From the NCBI GenBank assembly GCA_031384605.1, contig JANNAT010000083.1, positions 20,019 through 84,018 of the forward strand: a stretch of DNA of 64,000 nucleotides. Reading direction: 5' to 3'. How positions within the stretch are numbered: the stretch's first letter is position 1; every line of letters begins with the position of its first letter. This document shows, one piece after another, positions 17,829 to 26,489 of the stretch. The translations under genes were made by a program, and so were the position numbers. The notes below the pieces were generated by a model. The model saw only the letters and a program-made list of their open reading frames with translations, had not been told where the DNA came from and did not search any database. This stretch comes from JANNAT01 sp031384605 (lineage in GTDB: Bacteria; Pseudomonadota; Alphaproteobacteria; Rhodobacterales; Rhodobacteraceae).

Positions 17829-18320
17829 CTATGCCCCCATATAATCGCGCTTGCCAATCTCAACCCCGTTGTGGCGCAGGATGTTGTAGGCGGTGGTGGC
17901 GTGGAAATGAAACTGCGGCGTGGCGTAGGTGGACAGAAAGGCAGCGCCGGTCAGCGTCATATCGGCGGGGCCGGCTTTGAACGTGATCGCCCGCGTTGCA
18001 GCATCGTCATAGGCACTGGCAGGAAAGCTGGCCATATAGGCGCGGGCAGCGGCGATGCGAGCCAGCAATTCGGCGAATGTGGTTTCGGTATCGGCAAAGC
18101 TTTGGGGGGTTTCGCCGGCCAGCCGCGCGGCACAGCGGGCGGCAAAATCGCAGGCCAGTTGGATTTGTTTGGTGAAGGGCAGCATATCCGGGAACAGCCG
18201 GAAGTTCAGCAACGCCTCGGGCTTGATGTTTTTCGCCACGCAATGCGCCTCGGCCTTGGTCAGGATGTTGGACAGCGCACCAAGAGTGCGGTCCATCGGG
18301 GCGACGATTTGGGAATGCAT
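17829..18320 (-). CDS. DUF1993 family protein
   Basis: A 163-residue helical protein matching the DUF1993 pattern: FPDMLPFTKQIQLACDFA near residue 43 and PQFHFHATTAYNILRHNGVE near the C-terminus, the latter with conserved His residues that suggest a DinB-like metal site. The biochemical role is unknown. Its stop is 3 bp from the isochorismatase ATG, so the two are probably co-transcribed. Confidence 0.78.
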   Translation of the reverse strand: MHSQIVAPMDRTLGALSNILTKAEAHCVAKNIKPEALLNFRLFPDMLPFTKQIQLACDFAARCAARLAGETPQSFADTETTFAELLARIAAARAYMASFPASAYDDAATRAITFKAGPADMTLTGAAFLSTYATPQFHFHATTAYNILRHNGVEIGKRDYMGA

Positions 18321-18478
18321 GCGGGGGACTTTCTGAAGGTTAGGGTTGGCGCATGTTGCATTATGGGGCGGGTCTTTCCAGCCCGCACGGGACGTTGGGT
18401 GAGAAAAATGTTCAGCGAAAATTCTTCTGGTGGTGGCCGGTTAGCGGACGAAGCAGTCGTCAGCTTGTGCGTTGGGTG

Positions 18479-19078
18479 TTAGAATTGAATCGATGATATC
18501 GGAGAAATTTGGACTCCCGTCAGGCCGAGCGTCTTGTGCAAGTTGATTTTGAGCTGTGTGCCACGCGTGGTAGTGAAGGTAGCCCAAAATCTTGTCCAAG
18601 CGTTGTCAGAAACCAGAGGCCCAAGTCCTTCACGCCAGACCATGCTGATGTGGAATCCTGTTCCGGTTGACAGCACCTCGGTTTGATCAAACCCGATATT
18701 GCTCATGGCTTCCACAATCTCATTCACAGAAGTCATGGTGTGAAGATAGTGGAAGATGCACACCTCCGCAGCCGGAAGCCCGGGCAGCTTTCTGAGATCG
18801 CTACGGCGCAATGCCGTTTCAGCATCTGAGTCGACGCCTGCGTCAACACACGACGATAGTGTCGGGTAGGCTAGCAGGATCGGCCCGTAAGTTGCCCGGA
18901 TAGCCTCCGCATTCGGGCCATTCAATTCCGGCAGCGTTTGTCCGGTCCAAGGAAACACGCCATTCGTCTGGTCGACTTGCGCAGAGATGGGAGCCGCTCC
19001 AAGGCACGCTAAGAGCGACAGACGCAAAATCATGCCTTTAGCAACGGCCCGAACGGAAATTTTCCTCGGTGGTTTCAT
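18479..19078 (-). CDS. Hypothetical secreted protein
   Basis: A 199-residue protein with a hydrophobic segment near residues 16-33 (MILRLSLLACLGAAPISA) that reads as a signal peptide after a basic N-region; starting at Met16 would give a classical one. The mature part has three Cys and no motif I recognise. Base composition is less GC-rich than its neighbours and it is flanked by non-coding DNA on both sides, so it may be a recent or lineage-specific gene. Confidence 0.55.
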   Translation of the reverse strand: MKPPRKISVRAVAKGMILRLSLLACLGAAPISAQVDQTNGVFPWTGQTLPELNGPNAEAIRATYGPILLAYPTLSSCVDAGVDSDAETALRRSDLRKLPGLPAAEVCIFHYLHTMTSVNEIVEAMSNIGFDQTEVLSTGTGFHISMVWREGLGPLVSDNAWTRFWATFTTTRGTQLKINLHKTLGLTGVQISPISSIQF

Positions 19079-19427
19079 TCCATCTCATCTTACCAAGCAG
19101 GATTGTGGGTAGACACGACTGTACCAGAGTTAGTTCTGCAAACTGGCCCGAGTAAGGTCCTCATATAAACTAAATCCAGTACCTCACGAGGATACCAAAG
19201 AGGAATGCCGAGATCGAGGGTAGTTGTCAATCAGACACAATCCGAAGGTCGCCTGCCTATGCCGGATAGGCGATGGATGCGTCAGCACGCCCGCCCGACC
19301 AAACGGTAAGCACATAACAGAGGCTCAGAGGCGAATCTGAGGTGTCTGAGATACCAGCTTTGGGCAGGGGTCAAAGGACAGCTATAGGCTTTTCGCGGTC
19401 AACGGCCCAAATCCCAAAGCCCCAACC
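19079..19427. other. Intergenic, no gene recognised
   Basis: About 350 bp with mixed composition. I find no ORF with a credible start, no RNA gene and no strong hairpin. It may be remnant DNA between the secreted hypothetical gene and argF. Confidence 0.4.
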
Positions 19428-20354
19428 CTAAACCCCCAAACACCACCGCATCACCGCCTTTTGCGCGTGCAATCTATTCTCGGCCTCATCGAAAATCACA
19501 GAATGCGGGCCGTCCATCACGGCGCTGGTGGCCTCGTCATTCCGGTGGGCGGGCAGGCAGTGCATGAACAGCGCGTCGGGTTTGGCATGGCGCATAAGTG
19601 CCTCGTTTACCTGATAGCCGCGCAGTTGGTTGTGGCGGCGTTCTTTGGCGGATTCCGGATCATGCATCGACACCCAGGTATCGGTGACCACCAGATCGGC
19701 GCCTTGCACTGCCACAACCGGATCGCGTTCCATCGTCACCCGTACGCCACGATCACGGGCAAAGCCCACAAACGCCGCTTCGGGTTCCAGCGTTTCCGGC
19801 CCGGTAAAAGTGAAATCAAAACCGAACTGCCCGGCCGCATGCAGGAATGATCCGCAGACGTTGTTGCCATCGCCCGCCCAAACCACCTTTTTGCCCGCAA
19901 TCGGCCCGCGGTGTTCTTCATACGTCATCACATCGGCCATGATCTGGCACGGGTGGGTGCGGTTGGTCAGCCCGTTGATCACCGGCACCGTGGCGTGTTC
20001 AGCCATTTCCAGCAACGTGGCCTCTTCGAACGTGCGGATCATGATCAGATCGACATAGCGCGACAGCACGCGGGCCGTATCCGCAATCGTCTCACCATGG
20101 CCCAATTGCATTTCCTTGCCCGACAGCACCATGGTTTGCCCGCCCAACTGGCGCACGCCCACGTCAAACGACACGCGGGTGCGGGTCGACGGTTTTTCAA
20201 ATATAAGCGCCACCATGCGGCCGCTAAGTGGTTGGTCATCATCCGGCGTGCCTTTGGGGCGGCCATTGCGGGCGATTTTCATCGCATGGGCGGAATTCAT
20301 CATCGCCCGCAGATCGGTGGCCGGGGTGGTGTGGATATCGAGGAAGTTATTCAT
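19428..20354 (-). CDS. argF: Ornithine carbamoyltransferase
   Basis: A 308-residue cytoplasmic enzyme that makes citrulline from ornithine and carbamoyl phosphate in arginine synthesis. It has the carbamoyl-phosphate motif STRTR (near residue 56), HPCQ (near residue 134) and the ornithine-side MHCLPAHR near residue 267. Length is normal. It is the last gene of argD-GNAT-argF; a dispersed repeat sits between it and the GNAT gene. Confidence 0.95.
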   Translation of the reverse strand: MNNFLDIHTTPATDLRAMMNSAHAMKIARNGRPKGTPDDDQPLSGRMVALIFEKPSTRTRVSFDVGVRQLGGQTMVLSGKEMQLGHGETIADTARVLSRYVDLIMIRTFEEATLLEMAEHATVPVINGLTNRTHPCQIMADVMTYEEHRGPIAGKKVVWAGDGNNVCGSFLHAAGQFGFDFTFTGPETLEPEAAFVGFARDRGVRVTMERDPVVAVQGADLVVTDTWVSMHDPESAKERRHNQLRGYQVNEALMRHAKPDALFMHCLPAHRNDEATSAVMDGPHSVIFDEAENRLHAQKAVMRWCLGV

Positions 20355-20393
20355 TGCGTAAGGCTTTCTTCAGCTTGTCGTTTCCCCCAAGTG

Positions 20394-20443
20394 CCGGGGG
20401 TTTTCCACCCCCGGACCCCAGAGAGTATTTTTACCAAAATGAA
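20394..20443 (+). repeat. Dispersed extragenic element, copy 3 (short form)
   Basis: A 7-bp hairpin (CCGGGGG 20394-20400, CCCCCGG 20408-20414) followed by the shared tail CAGAGAGTATTTTTACCAAA then ATGAATG. Read on the minus strand, the tail encodes the last residues and stop of the GNAT gene. The A/T hairpin of the longer copies is absent. Confidence 0.5.
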
Positions 20444-20934
20444 TGCGGATCAAAGCGCATGGCAAGCCCTTGGTCGCCGTCTTCACCGGGGCGAATGGCA
20501 ATATCGCGAAAGTCTGCTCGTCGATAGGCCCGCACGGCGCGTTCATTCGACGGATCAGGATCAATCACCACGGCACGCGCGCCATTGGTCGTCAGGGATT
20601 GCGCGTAACGGCGCAGCATTGCAGCACAATGCCCTTTGTTCAGGAATTCAGGCACGCCGATGCAGGTGTCGGCTGCGCGAGCACCATCGGGCATGTCGGC
20701 AAACTGCGGCGCGCCCCCGGCCGCGCAAGGGTAGGATTGCACGTAGCCAAAGGGCGTACCGCCCAGACAGGCGATCTGTTGATCCATCAACGGGTTGTCC
20801 AAGTCTTCGGTCAGCAGCGCCAGTTGTTCTGCCGGATCGCCCCACCATTGCCGCAAAGCAGGCGTTGCCAGCCAATCCGCCATCATTGCCAGATCGGCGG
20901 CTGTGAAGGCGCGCAGGATCAGGTCAGGCGGCAT
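20431..20934 (-). CDS. GNAT acetyltransferase, AAC(6')-like
   Basis: A 167-residue GNAT enzyme. It begins with MPPDLILRAFTAADLAMMADW, has QWWGDP near residue 30 and the acetyl-CoA region GVPEFLNKGHCAAMLRRYAQ. This arrangement is seen in aminoglycoside 6'-N-acetyltransferase-like and related proteins; resistance activity cannot be inferred. The ATG at 20934 overlaps the argD end by 11 bp. The last codons fall in a dispersed repeat tail, so the C-terminus has been shaped by the element. Confidence 0.75.
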   Translation of the reverse strand: MPPDLILRAFTAADLAMMADWLATPALRQWWGDPAEQLALLTEDLDNPLMDQQIACLGGTPFGYVQSYPCAAGGAPQFADMPDGARAADTCIGVPEFLNKGHCAAMLRRYAQSLTTNGARAVVIDPDPSNERAVRAYRRADFRDIAIRPGEDGDQGLAMRFDPHSFW

Positions 20935-22105
20935 GGGCTGCCAATGCGGATGCGGCGCGGTGCAGCCGGGCAATCGCCTCGGCAATATCGGCTTCGGGAA
21001 TGTTCAGCGCAGGCAACAGCCGCACCACATTATCGGCGGCAGGGATCACCAGCAAATGCTGGGCATAAGCAGCCTTGACCACATCGCCGTTCGCGGCCCG
21101 GCATTTCAGACCCAACATCAGGCCCTGTCCGCGCACGCTTTCGAACACTGTCGGATGCTGGGCAACCAGCCCTTCCAAACCTTGACGAAACTGCGCGGCC
21201 CGTTGCGACACCTGATCCAGAAACGCATCTTGCGCGACAATGCCCATAACGGCCGCCCCCACAGCGCAAGCCAAAGGATTGCCGCCATAGGTCGATCCAT
21301 GCGTGCCCACACCCATGCCAGACGCAGCATTTTCGGTGGCCAGCACCGCGCCCAACGGAAAGCCGCCGCCGATGCCCTTGGCAACCATCATGATGTCGGG
21401 CGTGATCCCAGACCATTCATGCGCGAAAAGCTTACCCGTCCGCCCGACCCCGCATTGCACCTCATCAAAAATCAGCAACATGCCGGTTTCATCGCACAAA
21501 TCGCGCAGACCTTTCAGGCATTGATCGGGCACCACACGAATGCCGCCTTCGCCTTGGATAGGTTCAATGATCACAGCGCAAGTGCGGGTGGTAATAGCGG
21601 CGCGCAGTGCATCGTGATCCCCCCAAGCCAACTGGCGAAACCCCGGCATCAGCGGGCCAAAGCCTTTGACCATCTTGTCAGACCCGACAGCGGCGATTGC
21701 CCCGGTAGAGCGGCCATGAAACGCCCCTTCAAAGGCGATGATTTCGATCCGGTCGGCCTGATCGTTGTTGGAATGATACTTGCGCGCCATCTTGATGGCC
21801 AGTTCCGCCGCCTCGGTGCCGGAATTGGTAAAAAACACCCTGTCGGCAAAGGTTTGATCCACCAGCATATCGGCCAGCCGCTCTTGTTCAGGAATACGGT
21901 ACAGGTTTGACACATGCCACAGCTTGCCCGCCTGTTCGCTGATCGCCGCCACAAGGGCCGGATGCGTATGGCCCAACACATTCACCGCGATGCCCGCGCC
22001 CAGATCAAGATAGCGGGTGCCGTCGGTTGAAGTCAGCCATGATCCGTGGCCTGTCACAAAAGCCAAAGGCGCACGATTATAGGTGGGCAAAACGGATGGG
22101 GTCAT
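20924..22105 (-). CDS. argD: Acetylornithine aminotransferase
   Basis: A 393-residue class III PLP aminotransferase that converts N-acetylglutamate semialdehyde to N-acetylornithine. Visible motifs are NSGTEAAELAIKMAR, FDEVQCGVGRTG and the Schiff-base lysine in MMVAKGIGGGFPLGA. The length suits ArgD and it is co-directional with argF downstream, which supports biosynthetic ArgD over other class III enzymes. Confidence 0.92.
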   Translation of the reverse strand: MTPSVLPTYNRAPLAFVTGHGSWLTSTDGTRYLDLGAGIAVNVLGHTHPALVAAISEQAGKLWHVSNLYRIPEQERLADMLVDQTFADRVFFTNSGTEAAELAIKMARKYHSNNDQADRIEIIAFEGAFHGRSTGAIAAVGSDKMVKGFGPLMPGFRQLAWGDHDALRAAITTRTCAVIIEPIQGEGGIRVVPDQCLKGLRDLCDETGMLLIFDEVQCGVGRTGKLFAHEWSGITPDIMMVAKGIGGGFPLGAVLATENAASGMGVGTHGSTYGGNPLACAVGAAVMGIVAQDAFLDQVSQRAAQFRQGLEGLVAQHPTVFESVRGQGLMLGLKCRAANGDVVKAAYAQHLLVIPAADNVVRLLPALNIPEADIAEAIARLHRAASALAAHAA

Positions 22106-22299
22106 GGGAAGGATCCTGAAATCAAGCCACAGGTGTTACGAATGCCGGGGCTGGTGTCAACGGAAGGGATGCCCTTTTGGCCAAGGGCAAAGCAAGATCG
22201 GGCGTCAGGCGCGGCGGCGCTGGCGTCGGGGACGGTTGGAAAGGTTGGCCGTTTTGATCATGCCCCTTGCATAGCAAAAGCCAATCCGCCCTGTCCAGC

Positions 22300-23661
22300 C
22301 TAATTTCCACGCCCGGATGGCCAGGGCTGCATCAACTGCGCCGCCAGCCGGTTTTGCCATTCGATAACGCGCGGCAAATCAATCGTCACCATCTGCCCAT
22401 CGGCAACCACGGCTCGGCCGTCGACAAACAAATCACGCACCCTGGTTGGCCCGCACAAGATCAGACTGGCCACCGGATCCCATGACCCAGCAGCCTGAAC
22501 CCCCGACATATCCCAGATCGCGATATCGGCGCGCTTGCCGACCTCTAGCGATCCACAGTCAGGGCGGCCCAATACTTGCGCACCACCAAGCGTGGCCAGT
22601 TCCAATGCGTCGCGCGCGCGCATCGCGTCCGCACCATTTGCAACGCGCTGCAACAACAGCGACTGGCGCGCTTCCAAAATCAGGTTGCCGGCGTCATTGC
22701 TGGCAGACCCATCCACCCCCAAACCCACCTTCACACCCGCATCGCGCATCGCCCGAACCGGGGCAATCCCCGACCCCAAACGGCAATTCGAACACGGGCA
22801 ATGCGCCACCCCCGTGCCGGTGCGGGCAAAGAGATTGATCTCGCCCGCGTCCAGCTTGACGCAATGCGCGTGCCAGACATCCGCCCCCGTCCAACCCAGA
22901 TCTGCCGCGTATTGCCCCGGTCGGCAGCCAAATCTGGCTAAGGAATAGGCGATATCTTCATCGTTTTCGGCCAGATGCGTGTGCAGCATCACCCCTTTGT
23001 CGCGCGCCAAAAGGGCGGTATCGCGCATCAGATCGCGGCTGACGGAAAACGGCGAACACGGTGCCACCCCTACCCGCAGCATTGATCCTTCGCGCGCATC
23101 GTGAAACGCATCAACCACCCGGATACAGTCGGCCAATATCGCTGCCTCGGCCTGAACCAGATTGTCGGGCGGCAACCCGCCGGCACTTTGCCCTATGCTC
23201 ATCGCTCCGCGCGTGGGATGAAACCGCAAGCCAACCTCGCGCGCCGCCGCAATCGTGTCATCCAGCCGCGCACCGTTGGGGAAAAGATATAGATGATCCG
23301 CACTCATCGAACAGCCCGACAGCGCCAGTTCCGCCAACCCTATCTGGGCCGAGACAAACATTTCTTCTGGCCCGAACCCCGCCCAGATCGGATAAAGCGT
23401 CTGCAACCAGCCGAACAGCAGCGCATCCTGCCCGCCCGGCACTGCGCGGGTCAGGGTTTGGAAAAGATGATGATGGGTGTTCACCAGCCCGGGCGTCACG
23501 ACACAGCCCTTGGCCTGCACAACGCGCCCTGTTGTTGTCAGCCCCGGCCCCACGGCGGCAATCACGCCGCTGCGGATCAAGATATCACTGTCCGCAATCT
23601 CTTGACGCGCCGTATTCATTGTCACGACGACAGCCGCTGCTTTGATCAGAATTTCAGACAC
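22300..23661 (-). CDS. 8-oxoguanine deaminase (amidohydrolase family)
   Basis: A 453-residue metal-dependent hydrolase of the TrzN/AtzB-like group. The metal motif PGLVNTHHHLFQTLTRA and the following LFGWLQTLYPIWA are characteristic of 8-oxoguanine deaminases, which make urate from 8-oxoguanine. Further His/Asp ligands occur in LHTHLAEND and LGVDGSASND. A GTG at 23661 is the likely start (SEILIKAAAVVVTMN follows); longer reading enters unrelated upstream sequence. It may complement the purine uptake and xanthine dehydrogenase genes at the window start. Confidence 0.82.
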   Translation of the reverse strand: MSEILIKAAAVVVTMNTARQEIADSDILIRSGVIAAVGPGLTTTGRVVQAKGCVVTPGLVNTHHHLFQTLTRAVPGGQDALLFGWLQTLYPIWAGFGPEEMFVSAQIGLAELALSGCSMSADHLYLFPNGARLDDTIAAAREVGLRFHPTRGAMSIGQSAGGLPPDNLVQAEAAILADCIRVVDAFHDAREGSMLRVGVAPCSPFSVSRDLMRDTALLARDKGVMLHTHLAENDEDIAYSLARFGCRPGQYAADLGWTGADVWHAHCVKLDAGEINLFARTGTGVAHCPCSNCRLGSGIAPVRAMRDAGVKVGLGVDGSASNDAGNLILEARQSLLLQRVANGADAMRARDALELATLGGAQVLGRPDCGSLEVGKRADIAIWDMSGVQAAGSWDPVASLILCGPTRVRDLFVDGRAVVADGQMVTIDLPRVIEWQNRLAAQLMQPWPSGRGN

Positions 23662-23780
23662 AGGTTCCCAATGGCTTTCCACCCCCTTCGGTGGACTGGG
23701 ACCAACAGCGCGACAGAAGGGGGGAAAAAAGGACTCGACGCTGCAGGACCATCCTAGCAAAGGGCCAACAAACCGCCAAG

Positions 23781-23894
23781 CCCTTTCACATTGGCACAAA
23801 TACTCTCGGGGGAAGCCGACGGCGATGGGGGCAGACAGCCCCCAGCTTTTTGGTGGGGCCGCAAGCGGCGCAAAGTTCTTGCTTCAAGAATTTT
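23781..23894 (-). repeat. Dispersed extragenic element, copy 4 (inverted)
   Basis: Read on the minus strand: an imperfect A/T-rich hairpin (23885-23894 with 23872-23881), a GC-rich hairpin (GGGGGC with GCCCCC) as in copy 1, and the tail CCCCGAGAGTATTTGTGCCA then ATGTGAAAG. This copy shows the full three-part structure. It fills the gap between hisN and the 8-oxoguanine deaminase gene. Confidence 0.6.
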
Positions 23895-23900
23895 AACGGC

Positions 23901-24710
23901 TCAGACGTTCAACAGCGCCATCGCCTCGGCATGTATGGCGGGATTGGCCGCTGCCAGAACCTGTCCGCCGTCAAAACAAGGGTGCCCTTGCCAATCGGTG
24001 ACGATCCCCCCCGCCGCCGCGATCACGGCGATGGGGGCTTGCACGTCATAGGCCTGCAATCCGGCCTCGATCACCAAATCAATCTGCCCTGCTGCAATCA
24101 ACGCATAGGCATAGCAATCCATGCCATAGCGCACCAGTTTTGCCCGGCTTGCCACACGGCGAAACGCAGCCCCTTCATCGGCAGTGCCCACTTCCGGGAA
24201 GGTCGTAAAAACCGTGGCCTGCGACAAGGCGCGCGGTGGGCGGGTTTTGAGGATAAACCGCCCCATCGGACCGTTCACCTCGGCCCGGCCCAGCCCCCCT
24301 TCAAAGCGTTCTTTGATGTAGGGTTGATCAATCACGCCATAAAACGGCCCCGCCGCATCGCGCACCGAGATCAGCACCCCCCAAGTTGGGGTGCCTGACA
24401 CATAACCGCGCGTGCCATCAATCGGATCCAATACCCAGGTCAGCCCGGATGTGCCCGCAACCGCGCCGAATTCTTCACCCAATATTCCATCATCCGGGCG
24501 TCTGCGGGCCAAAATCGCGCGCATGTTGGTTTCCGATAACCGATCCGCAACCGTCACCGGATCAAAGCGCGCGGCTTCTTTGCTTTCCGATGTCAGGGTT
24601 GCACTGCGAAAATGCGCCAATGTGGCACCCCGCGCTGCATCTGCCAGATCGGCGGCGGTCGCAACAATTTCGGTAATCTGGATTTGTGTAAATGTCGTCA
24701 AAGCAATCAC
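23901..24710 (-). CDS. hisN: Histidinol-phosphatase, inositol monophosphatase family
   Basis: A 269-residue Mg-dependent phosphatase. The three IMPase metal motifs are present: GILGEEFG (near residue 77), WVLDPIDGTRGYVSGTPTWG (near residue 91) and YDVQAPIAVIAAAGG (near residue 215). In alphaproteobacteria this branch is the HisN-type histidinol-phosphatase of histidine synthesis, though a broader sugar-phosphatase role cannot be excluded. Confidence 0.83.
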   Translation of the reverse strand: MIALTTFTQIQITEIVATAADLADAARGATLAHFRSATLTSESKEAARFDPVTVADRLSETNMRAILARRRPDDGILGEEFGAVAGTSGLTWVLDPIDGTRGYVSGTPTWGVLISVRDAAGPFYGVIDQPYIKERFEGGLGRAEVNGPMGRFILKTRPPRALSQATVFTTFPEVGTADEGAAFRRVASRAKLVRYGMDCYAYALIAAGQIDLVIEAGLQAYDVQAPIAVIAAAGGIVTDWQGHPCFDGGQVLAAANPAIHAEAMALLNV

Positions 24711-24734
24711 CCCGGCCTAAAGGGGCCGCAGCCC

Positions 24735-24768
24735 CACCCCCCGAAGGCGCTAATCGCTTGGGGGGGGC
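24735..24768 (-). terminator. Possible terminator after the XRE regulator gene
   Basis: An inverted repeat of C6/G6 runs extended by AAG/CTT around a 10-nt centre lies just beyond the regulator stop on the minus strand. The stem is strong but no long T-run follows, so termination is only likely. Confidence 0.4.
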
Positions 24769-24796
24769 AGGTCAAGAACCAGAAAATGCGCGGATG

Positions 24797-25156
24797 TTAT
24801 GCGGCTTCGCTTAGAACGCGGGCCAGATCGAACAGGCGGCGGCGCTGCGCTTCGGGAATGGCATAGTAAGACCGCACCAGTTCCAACGCCTCTTTGTCGG
24901 CCATCATATCGGCCCCGGCTTGTGCCACCTGGCCGCTTTCGGTCAGACCTTCAAAGAAAAACGCAATCGTCACACCAAGTGAGTCTGCGATATCCCACAG
25001 CCGCGATGCCGAAACACGGTTCATCCCGGTTTCGTATTTTTGGATTTGCTGAAACTTGATCCCAACCTTTTCCGCCAGTTGTTGCTGGGTAACTCCGATC
25101 ATCCAACGACGATGACGAATGCGCTTGCCAACATGGGCGTCTACTGGATGTTTCAT
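24797..25156 (-). CDS. XRE-family transcriptional regulator
   Basis: A 119-residue protein with a Cro/C1-type helix-turn-helix at residues about 10-65 (RIRHRRWMIGVTQQQLAEKV, then KFQQIQKYETGMNRVSASRL). The C-terminal helical part is typical of the short XRE regulators abundant in Rhodobacterales. Its promoter region contains the inverted repeat AGTTGC...GCAACT (25180-25206), a candidate operator for autoregulation. Target genes are unknown. Confidence 0.88.
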   Translation of the reverse strand: MKHPVDAHVGKRIRHRRWMIGVTQQQLAEKVGIKFQQIQKYETGMNRVSASRLWDIADSLGVTIAFFFEGLTESGQVAQAGADMMADKEALELVRSYYAIPEAQRRRLFDLARVLSEAA

Positions 25157-25524
25157 GATAGTTTCCTAACTACGGCTTCAGTTGCCTTACTTTTATATAA
25201 GCAACTTTCATGCCAAAACTGCTGAATCAGCCGTTCGCGCAGAAATTTAGGTGCCGCACCGAAAAACCTGTCCTTTTAGATATGTCCAATTATACAAGCG
25301 ATGAAGAATTACCCCTATGCTTGCGCACATCGCGCCTAAGGTTCGTGAAGATTGCCAAACTCGCCTTAAAAGGGTTTAGCTTTTTGAGTAGCATTATGCG
25401 AATAACTCGCCTAGGTATTTTGCATTTTGCAATTATTTCCACCTTGACCCGGCGCCAATTAGCCCATTTTATGCATCTGTGACGGTGAATCCATCGGGTG
25501 ATCGCGCCAACAGATCGGAGTGCA
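25157..25524. promoter_or_regulatory. A/T-rich divergent control region
   Basis: About 370 bp between the XRE regulator and the quinone oxidoreductase, clearly richer in A/T than the surroundings. It contains AGTTGC (25180-25185) and GCAACT (25201-25206) flanking TTTTATATAA, which could hold a -10 element under the regulator's own operator. No ORF in it looks real. Confidence 0.45.
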
Positions 25525-26487
25525 ATGCAAGCTTGGCGCGTCGACACCTTTGACCAACCGCTGACATTGAAAGATGTGCCAGCGCCCGTCCCCGGCCCGG
25601 GTGAAGTTTTGGTGCGCATCGCGGCTTGTGGATTGAATTTCGCGGATTTGCTTATGCAACAAGGCCGTTATCAAGACTGCCCGCCCCTTCCCTACACTCC
25701 GGGCCTTGAGTTTGCCGGCACGGTCGCAGCACTGGGGCCAGAGCCGCAGCCCCTGCCGATTGGAACCCGCGTGGCAGTATTTTCGGGAAGTGGCGGGCTG
25801 GCGGAATTTGCAGTGGTGCCTGCCAATCGCTTGTTCCCCATCCCGGATCAGATGAGTTTTGTCGATGCCGCCGCCTTTCAAATCGCCTTTGGAACGTCTC
25901 ATCTGGCGTTGGGCCACCGCGCAAGGCTGCAATCCGGTGAAACGGTTTTGGTGTTGGGCGCGGCTGGCGGCGTTGGTCTGACGGCGGTGCAGATTGCCAA
26001 ACGAATGGGTGCCACCGTGATTGCCTGTGCCCGCGGTGCGGAGAAACTGGCCATCGCCATCGCACATGGCGCAGATGCCGCCATTGACAGCGACACACCC
26101 GATCTGAAAGCCGCGTTCAAAGACAGCGGCGGCGTGGATGTGGTCTATGATCCGGTTGGCGGGCCAGCGTTTGACGCGGCGCTATCGGCTTGCCGCCCCG
26201 AAGCACGCATTTTGACCATTGGCTTTGCGTCAGGCGAAGTGCCAAAGATCGCGGCCAACCTGCTGTTGGTGAAAAATCTTACCGTGATAGGGTTTTATTG
26301 GGGCGGCTATCTGAAATTTGCGCCGCAAGTGCTGACTGACAGCATGGCCACGTTGTTTCAATGGTATGAAACCGGGGGCCTGCGGCCGCATGTCAGCCAT
26401 CTTTTGCCGTTTGATCGCTATCCCGACGGGCTGGACCTGCTGCGCCGCCGCGCGGCCAGCGGCAAAGTGGTGATCACTGTATCCTGA
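25525..26487 (+). CDS. NADPH:quinone oxidoreductase, zinc-free MDR family
   Basis: A 320-residue medium-chain dehydrogenase/reductase. The N-terminal GroES-like part has CGLNFADLLMQQGRY and YTPGLEFAGTV; the nucleotide-binding part has VLVLGAAGGVGLTAVQIAK. The catalytic-zinc ligands of alcohol dehydrogenases are absent, as in quinone oxidoreductases. The ATG at 25525 has GGAG at 25517-25520. It converges on the LysR gene with only 2 bp between stops. Confidence 0.87.
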   Translation: MQAWRVDTFDQPLTLKDVPAPVPGPGEVLVRIAACGLNFADLLMQQGRYQDCPPLPYTPGLEFAGTVAALGPEPQPLPIGTRVAVFSGSGGLAEFAVVPANRLFPIPDQMSFVDAAAFQIAFGTSHLALGHRARLQSGETVLVLGAAGGVGLTAVQIAKRMGATVIACARGAEKLAIAIAHGADAAIDSDTPDLKAAFKDSGGVDVVYDPVGGPAFDAALSACRPEARILTIGFASGEVPKIAANLLLVKNLTVIGFYWGGYLKFAPQVLTDSMATLFQWYETGGLRPHVSHLLPFDRYPDGLDLLRRRAASGKVVITVS

Positions 26488-26489
26488 CC

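Noticed and set aside
20795..21910. 371-codon plus-strand ORF over argD and the GNAT gene
   Set aside because: Antisense to argD, which has all class III aminotransferase motifs; the product has no recognisable domain.
22122..22310. 62-codon minus-strand ORF between the deaminase and argD
   Set aside because: Pro/Leu-rich with no conserved pattern, poor start context and overlap with the deaminase end.
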